Below, in pieces: positions 1-11,035 of a stretch of 64,000 nucleotides of DNA. The notes beneath the pieces were generated by a model. The model searched no databases and was not told the DNA's origin. It saw only the letters and a list, made by a program, of their open reading frames with translations. Every line of letters begins with the position of its first letter. The first letter of the stretch is position 1. A program made the position numbers and the translations under genes. Source of the DNA: Tupaia tana (Eukaryota; Chordata; Mammalia; Scandentia; Tupaiidae); NCBI GenBank assembly GCA_026018925.1, contig JAKSZU010000004.1:107788498-107852497 (forward strand), read 5' to 3'.

Positions 1-1285
1 GGCCATTATTATCAATTAAAATGCCAAAAAAAATTATAAATTTCTCCAGGGACAGACAGATAACAATACATCCTGTGTGAATATCTCCTGGGGTCTTTGG
101 TGCTAACACATGCCAGATGTCTATAAATATCCTTTGACCACACCATTAAATTTCATGGCCACCCAATGACATTCCTTAAACAAACATAGATTCCCCCCTT
201 TGGACATTTATAGGGTAGTATATAGGGAACCTACCAGTCCAGGTCCTCCTTTTGCAGAGAAAAGTGGTTCTTGGGAATTTTTGCCTCTTAATGTGGAACC
301 ATGATAACTTCCTCAGCCAGACTTGGGGTGGTTAATGAAAAACAAGCCCCCTGAAGGTCAATGAACCATGGGAAAAAAAGCATAAAGCATTCTACTTGTT
401 CTTCCCTGACCCACTTTTGCAATCTACTTGTATTCTAGTGGACATTTTATAATCACTTCTCATCGGGTTTATGTAGAAGCCACATCATAACCAAAAAGAA
501 AAAGATTAAACTAACAAACAAACAGAAAATCCACTTACTTGAACTGTGAGCCCAAAGATCTTGTTTCGTGGGTACTTTATTGGAAGATTTATGGGGACTT
601 TTTACATCTGGCTTCATAGTTTCATAATCAAACTAATTCCAGTTAATTGATTTAGGAGGTATTGGGGTGACCATAAAGCAAGCACCAGGAAGAATTAAAT
701 AGGTTGTGGGCAGTCCGAGAATGTGAGTGAAGCAGGAAGAGTTTTTGCAAAACAATAGTTTTTGATGGTTATTCAGCCTTTGGTGCTCTTCCCAAACCTT
801 GTTTAGAAAAGATTAATTTTGTGGGGATTTACTGGCTCTTAAAGAAAAGCCACAATCATTTCTGGGACAAGCTGCCTTCTAGGACTTTCCCGTGCAGGTC
901 TGTCCTTCAGGAGAATGGGCAGCAGAGTGGAGACGTGGGACCGCTGTGGAAGGACAAAGTGCACCCGGCACAGATGGCTCGGGTCTGTGTGGAGAGGCGG
1001 CCTATTTTTAATTGGGCAGCTAAGATCCAAGGCCTCTGTGATTCTGATTCTATTTGTGGAAACGTGCGCACAAGAATGAAGAGCGTAGGAGACTTTGCTG
1101 CCCTGGTTCTGACACGCACGGGGTCCCAGTTCCAAAATTCTCTGAGCTGCTTCGGCGACAGCCTTACCTAGCCATGAGACCTTCTGGCTCTCAGCCTCAA
1201 CTCTGGAAAAGTAACCCTGCAGCACTTCTGTGAGTGCATGAGAGGTGTGCGTGACTGTGCTTCATAAAACCATAAAGGAGAAAAA
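1..1285. other. Unique-looking sequence, no gene recognised
   Basis: I see no SINE, LINE or LTR signature here. The short open frames on both strands match nothing I know and have no exon-like context. It could be single-copy intergenic or intronic DNA. Confidence 0.5.
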
Positions 1286-1562
1286 GATGGGGTCCAGTCT
1301 TGGTGGCATGGTTGGTGGCATGATGACGTATAGTACCGAAGCCACACGGCCGAGCACAGGTTCAGAACCCCAAGTTGACCTGAAACACACCTGACACCTG
1401 CCCATGTGGCCAAGATGCTGACAGACTACAGGGCTGGGGGAGGGGGTCGCAGAACAAGTAAGTCCTGTGGGGTACTTCTCTCCCTCCCTCTCTCTCTCAC
1501 ACACACATGCATGCATGTATGCACACATACTCTATCATGCATAAAATAAACTTAAAAAAAAA
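1286..1562 (+). mobile_element. Family C chimeric SINE (diverged)
   Basis: A degraded tRNA-like head is followed by CATGTGGCCAAGATGCTGAC, a GGGCTGGGGGAGGGGGTCGC block corresponding to the 7SL-like part of better copies, CT repeats, and a tail TAAAATAAACTTAAAAAA. The family assignment is by comparison with 43,243 and 58,973. Confidence 0.55.
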
Positions 1563-3033
1563 AGAAGAAAATAGAAAAGATGACACTGAGGAAGGGAATT
1601 TGTATAATTACACTACAAAGCCATCTTTCATGTACCTTCCTGGCCCTCCAGCCAGGGGCTGCACGTGCATCCCTGAAAGTCATTTGACCTGCCGTAAAGA
1701 TCGAGCTGGTCACGGCTGTAGCTGTGGCATTTCCCAGCTGAGGATTAAGCGTCCTCATGATGTCAGGGCCCAGAGGGGACACATTCATTCCTGTTTGGCT
1801 CATTCCGACGACGAGTTTGCCTGCACTGAGTGAGGGCCAGCCTTCTCTGCAGTGAGCTAATGGACTGCTTGGCCACAGCGCATGCTCACGAGGGCCTCAC
1901 CGAGGCCTGAAGAATCAACGCTGCGCCCACTCACAGGAGGAGAGGTGGTTGAGACCCTGACCTACTGGGAAAGCTTCCAGCAAAGCTAATGGTTTCAGAT
2001 CCCTGCCCTTCCCCTGCTGTTTCAGCCACAGTTGCATTCTCTTGGCAAATCCAACAACTGTGCCTTTTGAAAAACAACTCCCCAGGCAGGCCCACTTACG
2101 GGGGAGATGACCCCCCCCCCCAGAACAATAAAGCCAGCTTACACTAAAAGACCCATGAAAACATTTTAGAGCCACGCCATCTGAACGTATGTGCACAGAT
2201 ATGTGGAGAAATGAGTGTGTCAGCTCTTTCTCCGCGGGTGATGGTAAACAAGTTGCTGGGCCTTGGGTTTCTGCGTGCAGATTGAGGAAACTGCCTATAA
2301 AGTCCTTGAGACGCAGCCCCGTTGTAAATACAGGGCGTTTTTATTATTGCATCACCCCAGACAGTGTTATCTGCTCTTCTCCACTACGTAGAACCCCCCA
2401 CAAAGAAGACAACGACTCGCTAGATGGGATGCCACTTTCGGTGACAGATCAGGGAGAGCAGCTGGGTTGGATGCAGACTGACAGGTTCGTAAATCTGGTT
2501 TCTAATTTTATGTATTTATTTCTTTTAAAGAAAAGAGGGAGAGTGGGAATACTGAGAGCCATGAAATCATTAAAACCAATTCCCTTTCTCTCCCTGCCCT
2601 CCCCTCCTCTGGGTATGTGTGTGAAGCAGTCTGTGCAGCTGCGGAGCCGTCCGATGGTATCGATCCAGATGTGGAAATTGGTATCGACTGCTACTCTGCT
2701 GCGCACTCCCCAGCTTTTAAAGACACAGCGTCGGGGTGATTTCACTTTGCTCGTGACACAGCTCAGGAGACGTTTGCTGAAACAAACTGAATAATACAGA
2801 TTAAAAATCGGGTTTTGTTTCTCACTCTCGCACTGACACCGAATGGGAGCCCAAAGAGCTTCCAAGCAGGTGGAAACAAGAAAGAAAGAGCAATGCCCTT
2901 TCCCTGGAGGGGAGGGGCAGTATGTCAGCACTTTGAGTTGGTCCTGACCACTGGTAAGCGTAGGGCCTGAATGCTTAAAATCCTTAGAGGATCTGGCGCT
3001 TCCTGAAATGTGTGGTCTGCTAGTCAGAGACAC
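1563..3033. other. Unique-looking sequence
   Basis: No repeat family recognised. It contains a 12-base C run near 2110 and two chance-looking open frames of about 200 codons on opposite strands (2189-2794 plus, 2449-3042 minus) without a recognisable domain. Confidence 0.45.
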
Positions 3034-3497
3034 TGTATTCATTTTCTATTGCTGCCCTGAAAAATTGCAAGCGCAGTGACATAAACCAACACAGATGAAT
3101 TATCTTACAACTCTGCAGGTCAGAAGTCCGGTCTGAGCCTCACTGGACTAACAGGAAGGTGTCCATAGTCTTTGTCCCTTTCTGGAGATCCTCAGGGAGA
3201 CTGTTTCCCCTTCATTCAAGATTGCTGGCAGAATCCAGTTCCTTGTGGTTGCGGGACTGAGGTCCCAGTTTCAGGAGCTGTGTACATTTTTGGACTTGTG
3301 ACCTCTTTCTCCATCTTCAAAACCAGCCGATGCACTCTTTTGGCATTTTCTTCCATTAACTGGGTGGGATTGACCAGAACAAGCCAAGATAATCTCCCCC
3401 TAAAAATGTCCTTCACCTTAATCAGTTTCGAAGCATCCTTTCTGTCCTGTGTGTTCCAGGAGTTAGCATACGGGAGGCCACTGTTCGGCTTACCACA
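3034..3497 (-). mobile_element. MLT1-like MaLR LTR
   Basis: On the plus strand it begins TGTATTCATTTTCTATTGCT and contains TTATCTTACAACTCTGCAGG and TCAGAAGTCCGGTCTGAGCC, then CTCCATCTTCAAAACCAGC and CAAGATAATCTCCCC, ending TACCACA. This is the mirror of the MLT1D-type consensus, which runs TGTGGTAGGC...CAGCAATAGAAAACTAATACA. An ancient solo LTR of the ERVL-MaLR class; no internal coding sequence is visible. Confidence 0.8.
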
Positions 3498-3702
3498 GAT
3501 AGCCTGACTCTGTGCTGCTTTCAGCTCTGTTTCAGGAGAGTCTAGCAGAAATTGCAAAAAAAAAAAACAAAATTAAGCTAATATATGGTTTTTAGTAATG
3601 GGCAGCAATGTTATTTGTGCACTGTTTGTGAGCACCTACGTGGGCACAGGGCATGTGCATTCACACAGTGGATGAAAGGGCCCAGCTGTGTTCTTTTATT
3701 CT

Positions 3703-3959
3703 GTTTTTAATTTGCTATAGCGCAAGTGTGCTTTACAGAAACACAAAGAGAGAGAGACAGAGACAGAGAGAAAGCAAGAAAGCACTTCCTAGACAATATG
3801 GCCACAGTGCAATCCCTTCCCCTCCATTCTCTTCTCTGGATTTTAGGCACACATGCACATGGGCTGGGGGTTTTTTCAAGTCACCACATCTGGAACTGGA
3901 ACCATGCAGTCAGTCCCGTGGAATCCAGTAAGCTTAACCACCACACCACTGGCTAGCCC
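3703..3959 (-). mobile_element. A-long SINE
   Basis: Reverse complement of the family: TTGCTATAGCGC, purine-rich stretch, CAATCCCTTCCCCTCCATTC, GGCACACATGCACATG and a diverged head ending CTGGCTAGCCC. Older copy with decayed CpGs. Confidence 0.85.
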
Positions 3960-5654
3960 GGTCCAGTCACATCAATACCACGTGCTAATATCAAACATGG
4001 GCTTCCTCAAAGGCTAACCAGTTTTTTAAATAGTTAACTAGGGAAGCATAGTAGGTAGTGTGCTAGCGAAATTCTTAGACTATCACTGTGAACACAGCAT
4101 GGCTTGGGTTTTCCAGGAACTCAGTTTAGAGAAGAGATCAACTTGGAGCAGGTAATTGCCGCAGCAGGTGAACCCAGGCAACGTGGGAGATGAGAGCGAT
4201 GTCTGTGTCCTTACTGTGATCATTGCACTGCTTGGGCATGCTTTGAAAACCTGTACTGCACCCCAAAAAGGCATACAGTGTATGGAACCCAAAATCGCAC
4301 ATACGTACATACACATATAAAGAAATAAAAGGAAAGGGACTCAGCAAAGTGGGGTAAAGGTGAACCTATTGTGTGCTGCAGCAAAGAGCCTGAGGCCTCA
4401 GCAACTGGCAGTTCTGGGTGCGCAAAGGCCTTTCCAACACCTCCGTCAGAGGGAGGGCCTTCCAGGCCTGTTTCACAAATTGCTAAATTGGGATTAGAAA
4501 CTAGGCCACCACTTGCCCGACTTGTACTGGCAGATGGCTGGTGGTAGGTGTCAAGAGCCCCGATTCTAGTCCTGTTCACACCTTGCGACCGCTGCCCCCG
4601 GGACACCGCGCAGTCTAGGCAGAGATCGCTCACTTGCCGTGTTTATTGAGACATTCTTGAAACCGTCCTCTCTGTGTTCTTGAAGGGACCACGATGCTGC
4701 AGCTTCTGCTCCACTCTAATCCCAGCCCAGGGCAAGTCTGTCTCGCTGCTGCCTGCGCCCACAGACAGACTCATGCTCTGTTTTCAGCCCATCGCAGGGT
4801 AAGGGCCCCTTGGCTGAGAGTCCTCTGTCAGCCTGAATGGCTAATTGAGACCTCCCGTGTGCTGAGCTGGTACAGATGGCCATGAATGCAACACTGTTAG
4901 ACACGGAGGGGAGGCAAGGCGTCATGAATATTTAATCAGATATAAGTAAATATTAATGGAACTATTGTATCTTTAAACGGTTAAATTACTTTCCATGCTC
5001 CAGTCCATTTTTACTTCTCCATGGTGCACACACATGCACACACGCACACACACACACACACACATTCTACATTTTGCATTTATGCCAGTAACTTCCCATT
5101 TGGCCTTTTGAATGTGAGAATCCTCGTTATGCGAACTCTAAGTCCTCCTGAATTCATTCCCGAAGTTGAAAAAGCATGCTTCTGTCCTGAAGTGGGTAAC
5201 TCACCACTCGCTGGAATTCCAACGACACGCCTGAGTCTTGTCTACTCTGATTTCATGGCACAAAGCCACGCATGCCATCAGGAGGCAGGGACCTTAACTT
5301 CAGCTCATGTGTGGTAATTGCTTTATTCTGCATGAACTCGTTCGAATTCCCCCCAAAACAAGAGCGAGGCTTAATCTTGCAATATTAATGACTGCATTAT
5401 TTACTCCTCTGCTACCACCTGGTGAGCTGCCGAGGGTCCCTTCCGATGCACCTTCCCGCGGTGAAATTCCTCTGTATTAATTTCCAACAATACATCGGTG
5501 AGTCTTCCTCTGCAATATCCTCTTCTTAGAAATAGTCTTTTTTACTTTCTTGGAAATCAGTTCAGTCCAAATTGTGTCTTCTTAGGCTTGTTTTTTCCTG
5601 ATTGTTCATCATTTTATTCCCCGCATTGTAGATTTTACTCTATTTGTTTTATAA
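3960..5654. other. Unique-looking sequence with one CA microsatellite
   Basis: No interspersed repeat identified with confidence apart from the CA run at 5028-5064. Short open frames are present but none looks like an exon. Confidence 0.45.
5028..5064. repeat. (CA)n microsatellite
   Basis: Alternating CA with two imperfect units, then about ten perfect CA units. Confidence 0.9.
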
Positions 5655-5838
5655 AGAATTATTACTTAATTTGGTTGTTTATTATTATTATTCTAACTTG
5701 CTATATGGCACATGTGCTCACCAGAGAGAAAGAGAGAGAGTGAGAAATTGAGAAAGCAAGTTGCCAGGTCCGGGACTCGAACTGCAATCACTCATGTGGG
5801 AGTCCAGCACCTTAATCACCAAGCCACCTGCTGGCCCC
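5655..5838 (-). mobile_element. A-short SINE
   Basis: Minus-strand copy: ATTATTATTATTCTAACTTG tail side, GAGA-rich block, GCCAGGTCCGGGACTCGAAC and end CCACCTGCTGGCCCC. It retains the TATATGGCACATGTGC block, so it is intermediate between A-short and A-long. Confidence 0.85.
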
Positions 5839-5886
5839 CTACTCTTCCTTTTTAATGGACTTTCTTTTGCCTGAATCCTCCACTTT

Positions 5887-5971
5887 AAAAAAAAAAAAAA
5901 AAAAAAAAAAATTATATTTATTTAATTCTATTTATTCATCCATTTATTTTAATTTGATCAGAGCGAGACAC

Positions 5972-6004
<33 letters not shown>

Positions 6005-6091
6005 AAGCAAGCCACCAAGTTTGGGATTCAAACCACAGTCAGCCATGTGGGAGTGTCCAGCGCCTTAACCACCATGCCACCTGCTGGTCCC
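5887..6091 (-). mobile_element. A-short SINE with expanded A run
   Basis: Flanked by an imperfect target-site duplication CCTCCAYTTT (5877-5886 and 6092-6101). An A run of about 28 lies inside its tail side, followed by TTATTTAATTCTATTTATTC and the usual head ending CCACCTGCTGGTCC. Confidence 0.85.
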
Positions 6092-6319
6092 CCTCCATTT
6101 TTATTTAGTTTATTTTTTAATGGTTAAATATAAGATAAGCCCTTTTATGTCTCTGTCTTATCTCTTTAGTTGAATGAGACCCTTAATGTTGCTGGGACAT
6201 CCAGAATTTTTTATCTTGTAACCACTCTCTTCTCTTTGTCATCAACTGTCACAGCAGCGTCCTTTTCTACCTTTTATGAACACTCTTTCACCTAAAGTTA
6301 ATTTTCTAATTTTTGTTTC

Positions 6320-6490
6320 TTTCTTTTTTTTTTAGGTTGGGCTGGGAATTGAACCTGGACTTCCTGCATGGCATAGGCCTCAGCCTCCAAAGGAGCATCC
6401 TCAAGCAATGCAAAGTGCCACTTTTCATGGCTTTCAACAGTTTTTACCCACACTCTAGCTACTGTGCTACTGACCACACCCTGCCCTGAG
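6320..6490 (-). mobile_element. Old tRNA-type SINE, family uncertain
   Basis: Read on the minus strand it has GGTCAGTAGCACAGTAGCTA near one end, GGAGGCTGAGGCC in the middle, then GGTTCAATTCCCAGCCC and an A tail. The GGCTGAGG block is 7SL/Alu-like and the GGTTCAATTCC is B-box-like, so this may be another tRNA/7SL composite. Confidence 0.5.
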
Positions 6491-6493
6491 GCA

Positions 6494-7128
6494 GTTATAG
6501 AAAAATAAACCGCAGCGGGGAAGCAACTCTTCTCCTCAGGCAAAGCCCGGCTATTTACAGCCAGAGTCTATTGACTTCTGGAACCATCTCTGCAAAGAAT
6601 CTTCGGAATTCCATAGTCACATGTTATAAACCATTCAAATTTCCTACCAATCTTACCATCAAAATTGTGTATATACCATATATATGGAGATACAGATCTA
6701 TACCTATATAATACGTATCCTTATATAATACACATATTTGTAATATACATTATACATAGCAAATAAATAATAAAGCAGTTATTCCAGTTAGAGCCCTTGA
6801 AAACATTCTGGGGAGGGAAAAACTGTCCCTGGCTTTGTATATTTAAGAGAAACTTTCTAGAAGGAGGAAAGAAGAGGAAAAGTTCCCAACCTGTCTTCCC
6901 ATTTTGCATGAAAAGCACAAGCCTTACCTGTGTGTGCCTTCCTCATCTGCGGCCCTGCCTCCCTGTTCCCCTCTTGACCACTTCTACAACATCTTTGTCC
7001 AAACTGAGTCAATAATGGAAATCGAACTAGTTTGCTAACTAGTTGCTAGTGCACTAATAGTTGTAGGAAAAGTCACTTAAAGTTACCAGACCTCATTTCC
7101 CTTATCCCTAACAATAACAGAGCTGGAG
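6494..7128. other. AT-rich sequence, nothing recognised
   Basis: AT-rich with TATATA-like runs at about 6665-6760. No repeat family or coding signal identified. Confidence 0.4.
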
Positions 7129-7129
7129 G

Positions 7130-7350
7130 CCAGCAGGTGGCGTGGTGGTTAAGGCACTGGACTCCCACGTGATTGACTGAGGTTCAAGCCCTGGAGCATT
7201 GACTGAGGTTCAAGCCCTGGAGCTGGTGGCTTGCTTTCTCACTCCCCCCACCCCCATCTCTCTCTGGTGAGCACGTGTGCCCTGTAGCAAATTAAAAAAT
7301 AATAATGATGATAAATAAACTTTAATAAATAGTTATTTAAAAATAAAGAG
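7130..7350 (+). mobile_element. A-short SINE with internal 26-bp duplication
   Basis: Standard head GGCCAGCAGGTGGCGTGGTG, CT block and CTGTAGCAAATTAAAAAATA tail. The segment holding the B box is perfectly duplicated in tandem: 7172-7197 equals 7198-7223. Confidence 0.9.
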
Positions 7351-7361
7351 TTAAGACATAC

Positions 7362-7492
7362 AAGGGGACTACCAAAAGTTTATGCAAAAAAATAGAATTA
7401 CAAGATAAATTTATTTTGGTGCAAAAAAAAATTCAAAGTCATATACAGTTATTTTGTAACATCCATTTTCCATGAACTTCTTGAAGATCAGG
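7362..7492. mobile_element. Short mariner-like element (copy 1)
   Basis: AAGGGGACTACCAAAAGTTT at the left and CCATTTTCCATGAACTTCTT at the right are imperfect inverted ends around TTTATTTTGGTGCAAAAAA. Two relatives lie at 18,204 and 31,330. Non-autonomous, no coding capacity. Confidence 0.65.
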
Positions 7493-7507
7493 GATTTTAA
7501 AAAAAAG

Positions 7508-7695
7508 CTTTTTTAAGAATTATTTTATTTAACTATATTTATTTATTTATTCTAATTTTACCAGAGAGGGACAGAGTGAGAGAGAGAGAGAGAAAGGAGG
7601 AAAGTGAGAAAGCAAACTGCCAGGTTCAGGACTTGAATTGCATTGGCCATGTCGGAGTCCAGTGCCCTTAATCACCATGCCACCTGCCAGCTCCT
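7508..7695 (-). mobile_element. A-short SINE
   Basis: TTTAAGAATTATTTTATTTA, GAGA block, CCAGGTTCAGGACTTGAATT and CACCTGCCAGCTCC in the reverse orientation. Confidence 0.85.
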
Positions 7696-7727
7696 AAAAA
7701 ATCCTTCTTTTTTAAGAATAATTTGTT

Positions 7728-7981
7728 GGGAACCAGCAGTTAGCGTAATGGCTATGTCGCTGGACTCCCACGTAGTCGACCGCAGTTCGCGTCCCGGATC
7801 AAGTGGCTTAAAACTCACGCCGGGCGCGTGTGCGTGCGTGCCCAAGATCCCAAGAGGAGAATGGAGGAGAAGGGATTGCAGCGTGACCATCCCCCCTGGG
7901 GGGTGATTTCTCGCTTTCTGTCTCTATGTCTCTCTCTGTCTGTCTGGCGAGCGCATGCGCCCTATAGCGAAAATCTCTCCA
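7728..7981 (+). mobile_element. A-young SINE
   Basis: Near-consensus copy beginning GGGAACCAGCAGTTAGCGTA and ending AGCGAAAATCTCTCC. Flanked by a perfect 14-bp duplication AAGAATAATTTGTT at 7714-7727 and 8058-8071. Its A tail has become an AAAG array. B box reads GTTCGCGTCC. Confidence 0.95.
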
Positions 7982-7985
7982 AAAA

Positions 7986-8060
<75 letters not shown>
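7982..8060. repeat. (AAAG)n microsatellite
   Basis: About 18 AAAG units seeded in the poly(A) tail of the preceding SINE and lying inside its target-site duplication. Confidence 0.95.
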
Positions 8061-8061
<1 letters not shown>

Positions 8062-8074
8062 ATAATTTGTTTAG

Positions 8075-8248
8075 GGGCCAACAGGTGGCATGACAGTTAA
8101 GGGCAGTAGACACTCCCACATGGCCAACAGTACAAGTCCTGGACCTGGTGGCTTGCTTTCTCACTTTCCCTTTCTTTGCATGTCTCTTGGGTCAAAATAA
8201 ATACATAAATAAATTTAAAAAATTTTAAATCTTTTTTTTTAAAAAAGG
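8075..8248 (+). mobile_element. A-short SINE
   Basis: GGGGCCAACAGGTGGCATGA head, GGTCAAAATAAATAC tail. Flanked by ATAATTTGTTTA at 8062-8073 and 8249-8260, so it re-used the duplicated target of the neighbouring A-young element. Confidence 0.9.
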
Positions 8249-8260
8249 ATAATTTGTTTA

Positions 8261-8390
8261 ATTTTATTTGTTATTATTATTTTTAATCTGGCCAGAGAGA
8301 AAGTGAGAAAGCAAGACACTAGCTCTGGAACTTGAACCATGGTTAGCCATGTGGGAGTCCAGTACCTTAATCCAGACTACCTGCCAGCCC
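8261..8390 (-). mobile_element. A-short SINE
   Basis: ATTTTATTTGTTATTATTAT then GAGAAAGTGAGAAAGCAAG and a head containing TGGTTAGCCATGTGGGAGTC. It abuts the preceding plus-strand copy tail to tail. Confidence 0.85.
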
Positions 8391-9156
8391 TGAAATTTTA
8401 AAAACTTTTTTAAAGTGAGGTAACTTTCCTCAAACAAAGTTGTACAGAGAACACTCCTTTTTAAAATAAAGTGAAAGTTCTTTGGTGGAAGACCAAGAGC
8501 TCCGTGAACCTGGTAGGTTGCTTTGTCACCTCCCCATAGGCTATTCCTACCTGGGGACTCTGGGATTCTTCTGATCATATTCCACAAAAGTCACTGGGTC
8601 CGTCAAAACCAAGGCCTGGTTATGCTTTCTGTAAAAACAATCAACCTGGGAAACAGTGACACACAAGCATTAGAAGACATCATTTATTTTTTGAATAGAA
8701 TTCCTGCCAGGTTATCACTAAAATAAATGCTGTTTTTCCTATTGAAAGAAATTGTATTTCAGAGTGGCTTTGTCTTCAGTTCTGACTGCTCTTCATTTAG
8801 CAGCACCATCTAACAGTCTTGTTTTGTGTGTCTGTGTTTCTCTCTTTCTCTCCATGAACTCCCTTGCTCAGCAGCCACTCCGTGCAGTGCGTTGGGCTGG
8901 ATGTCTTTATAGCGTGTGTTTCCATCTGCTCTGTATGGATGTACAGAGCATCATGGTTGTGTTTGCAATAGAGGATCAATGTTTTTGCACACGGAGTGCG
9001 TTTAATGAATATCTACAGTGTTATCCTTACCACCTCTGCCTTATCTGATATAATAGGATAAAATTGCTCTGTTGAGTTGTCTAACCATATACTCATGCAT
9101 TAAACAAGGAACTACCTGAATAAAGCAATGAAATGGTCAATGAAACACTGTCCCTG
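8391..9156. other. Unique-looking sequence
   Basis: No family recognised. Contains an open frame of about 98 codons at 8752-9048 that I cannot connect with any protein. Confidence 0.4.
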
Positions 9157-9405
9157 GGGCCAGGAGTTGGCACAGAGGTTAAGGCACTTGATCCCACATG
9201 GCTGACTATGCAATTGAATTCCCAGACCCAGTGGCTTGAAAATCATGCTGGACCTTGCCCCAAACCCCAAGAAGACTGGAGAAGAAGGTATTGAGTCATG
9301 ACCATTCCCCTCTGTGGACTGATACTTCACTTTCTCTCTCTCTGTCTCTCTCTGGAGAGTGCACATGCTCTATAACAAAATGTATATTAAAAAAAAAAAA
9401 AAAGT
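9157..9405 (+). mobile_element. A-long SINE
   Basis: GGGGCCAGGAGTTGGCACAG head, GGCTTGAAAATCATGCTGGA, GACTGGAGAAGAAGG, CT block and ATAACAAAATG with a 15-A tail. Confidence 0.85.
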
Positions 9406-9544
9406 ACCTCAACTCCAGGACCTTCCAAACCATACACAGGCATATACACATCCGATTATTATAAAGCATGACAAGTATAAAAACAGGAGTATGATCAAAT
9501 GACCTAGAGAAACAAAGGAGGCAACAATTCATATTGTCTTAAAG

Positions 9545-9777
9545 AAAGCAGGGGCCAGGCAAGCTTCACGGAGAGCGGACATTCAAGTCCAGAAAGAGGG
9601 GTAGAATTTCACCAGCATGCTTTTGGCAAGGGGAACCGTGTGTCCAAGCGTGACTATGATTAAAGCCTGTGGTCAAAGCACGTGAGCACAGGGTGAGTTG
9701 CATGGAGCCATGGGCAAGTGGGACAAATGTTATAGGTGAGTCGTGAAACTACATCTTACCTTATTCTAGTCTACAAC
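9545..9777 (+). mobile_element. Ancient interspersed repeat, first part
   Basis: Text such as AAGCTTCACGGAGAGCGGAC, TCACCAGCATGCTTTTGGCA and AGCCATGGGCAAGTGG resembles an old mammal-wide repeat whose later part continues at 10,064. I cannot name the family with certainty. Confidence 0.45.
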
Positions 9778-9788
9778 CAGTAAGGAAG

Positions 9789-10052
9789 TTTTCACCGTTT
9801 GTTTGTTTGTACTTTGGGGTTTTGCCAAGAGAGACAGAGAAAGAAAGTAAGAGGGAAAGAATCATTATTGGCATGGCCGATCCCCGGGGGAGTGGCCATG
9901 CCGTAATCCCTTCTCCTCCATTCCCCTCCTGGAATTCTGGGCACAGATGCACACACACCCACCATGATTTTCAAGCCACCAGGTCCAGAACTTGAACCAT
10001 GGTTAGCCATGTGGGAGTCCGGCACCTTAATCACTTCACCACCCGCTGGCCT
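9789..10052 (-). mobile_element. A-long SINE
   Basis: Flanked by CAGTAAGGAAG at 9778-9788 and 10053-10063. Contains CAATCCCTTCTCCTCCATTC reading of the minus strand and a head ending CACCCGCTGGC. It splits the ancient repeat around it. Confidence 0.9.
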
Positions 10053-10063
10053 CAGTAAGGAAG

Positions 10064-10340
10064 ATTTTTAATCGAGGAAACGTCAAAATCAGAACAGATT
10101 TTAGAAAGATCACAGGCTGCACTGTGAAGAATGGGTGAATTTGGGGGTGAGGGAGGTGCAATTGGAGTCCGGTTATTTCAACAGTCTCGATATGAGACAC
10201 TTCAGATCTACAGTAAAATGTGTTGATTCTAATAACATATTAAGGCAATGAAAAGAAGGTGGTCAAAAAATGCTAGAATGCTAGCTTGGCTGACTGGGCA
10301 GATGGTGCCGTCAGAGACAGAAAACTTCAAGAGAGCAAAG
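10064..10340 (+). mobile_element. Ancient interspersed repeat, second part
   Basis: AACAGATTTTAGAAAGATCA and GCACTGTGAAGAATGGGTGA match the pattern of the same old repeat as 9545-9777. The SINE at 9789 lies between the two parts. Related sequence may also occur at 16,790 and 53,920. Confidence 0.45.
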
Positions 10341-10504
10341 CAGTTTTTATAGGTAGCTATGGAGAGTGGAGTGGAGAGAGCCTAAAAAAATAAGTGTGCA
10401 CATTAATATGTTTCTTCAGAAACGCACAGACTGAGCTGTGCAGAAGTCTCTGCACCTTACTGGACCTGCTTCAAAGCAGCCAAGCAAAGACCAAAGGAAG
10501 GGGC

Positions 10505-10773
10505 TCAAGACTTAGCAGGCTGGGATGGTGGTGCAGTAGTCTGCAAGGTCAGCCCCCAGGGAAGGCCCAGGGCTATGTCTGAAGACCTCTCTAAGTATGC
10601 CAGCCACACGCGTGCTGTGGTCTGGGCTGCCTAGATCTAGGGATGGATCTTGATATCAAGACCTTGGCAGGGTGAGGGGTGCTGTGTCTCTGCCTTGCTC
10701 CCCTTTTCTCTCTCTCACCTGTGAAAGGAAAAAAAAGAAGAAGAAGAAGCTTAAAAGCAAAAAAAAAAAAAAT
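10505..10773 (+). mobile_element. Probable family C SINE
   Basis: GCAGGCTGGGATGGTGGTGC, TGGTCTGGGCTGCCTAGATC, GGATGGATC and a CT stretch with an AAG-rich tail fit the family C layout, but the head is decayed. Confidence 0.4.
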
Positions 10774-11028
10774 TGGGACCAGCAGGTGCCATGGTGGTTA
10801 AGGCACTGGATCTCACACAGCCTACTTGGCAGTTCAAATTCCAGGCCCGGCAGCTTGAAAAACATGCAGGGCATGTGTGCACGCACCCCTAAATGCAGAG
10901 AGGAGAATGGAGGAGACGGGATTGTGGTGTGATCATCCCCCTGGGGGGTGAGTTCTTACTTTCTCTCTCTGTCTCTCTCCAGTGAGTGCACATACCTATG
11001 ACAAAAATATGAAAAAGGGAAAAAAGAA
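10774..11028 (+). mobile_element. A-long SINE
   Basis: GGGACCAGCAGGTGCCATGG head, GCAGCTTGAAAAACATGCAG, GAGAGGAGAATGGAGGAGAC, CCCCCTGGGGGGTGAG, CT block and CTATGACAAAAATATG tail. Confidence 0.9.
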
Positions 11029-11035
11029 AGAAAAA

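Noticed and set aside
7728-7981. tRNA genes suggested by A-box and B-box sequences
   Set aside because: These heads cannot form a proper tRNA: they lack a matching acceptor stem and continue into SINE bodies with A tails and target duplications.
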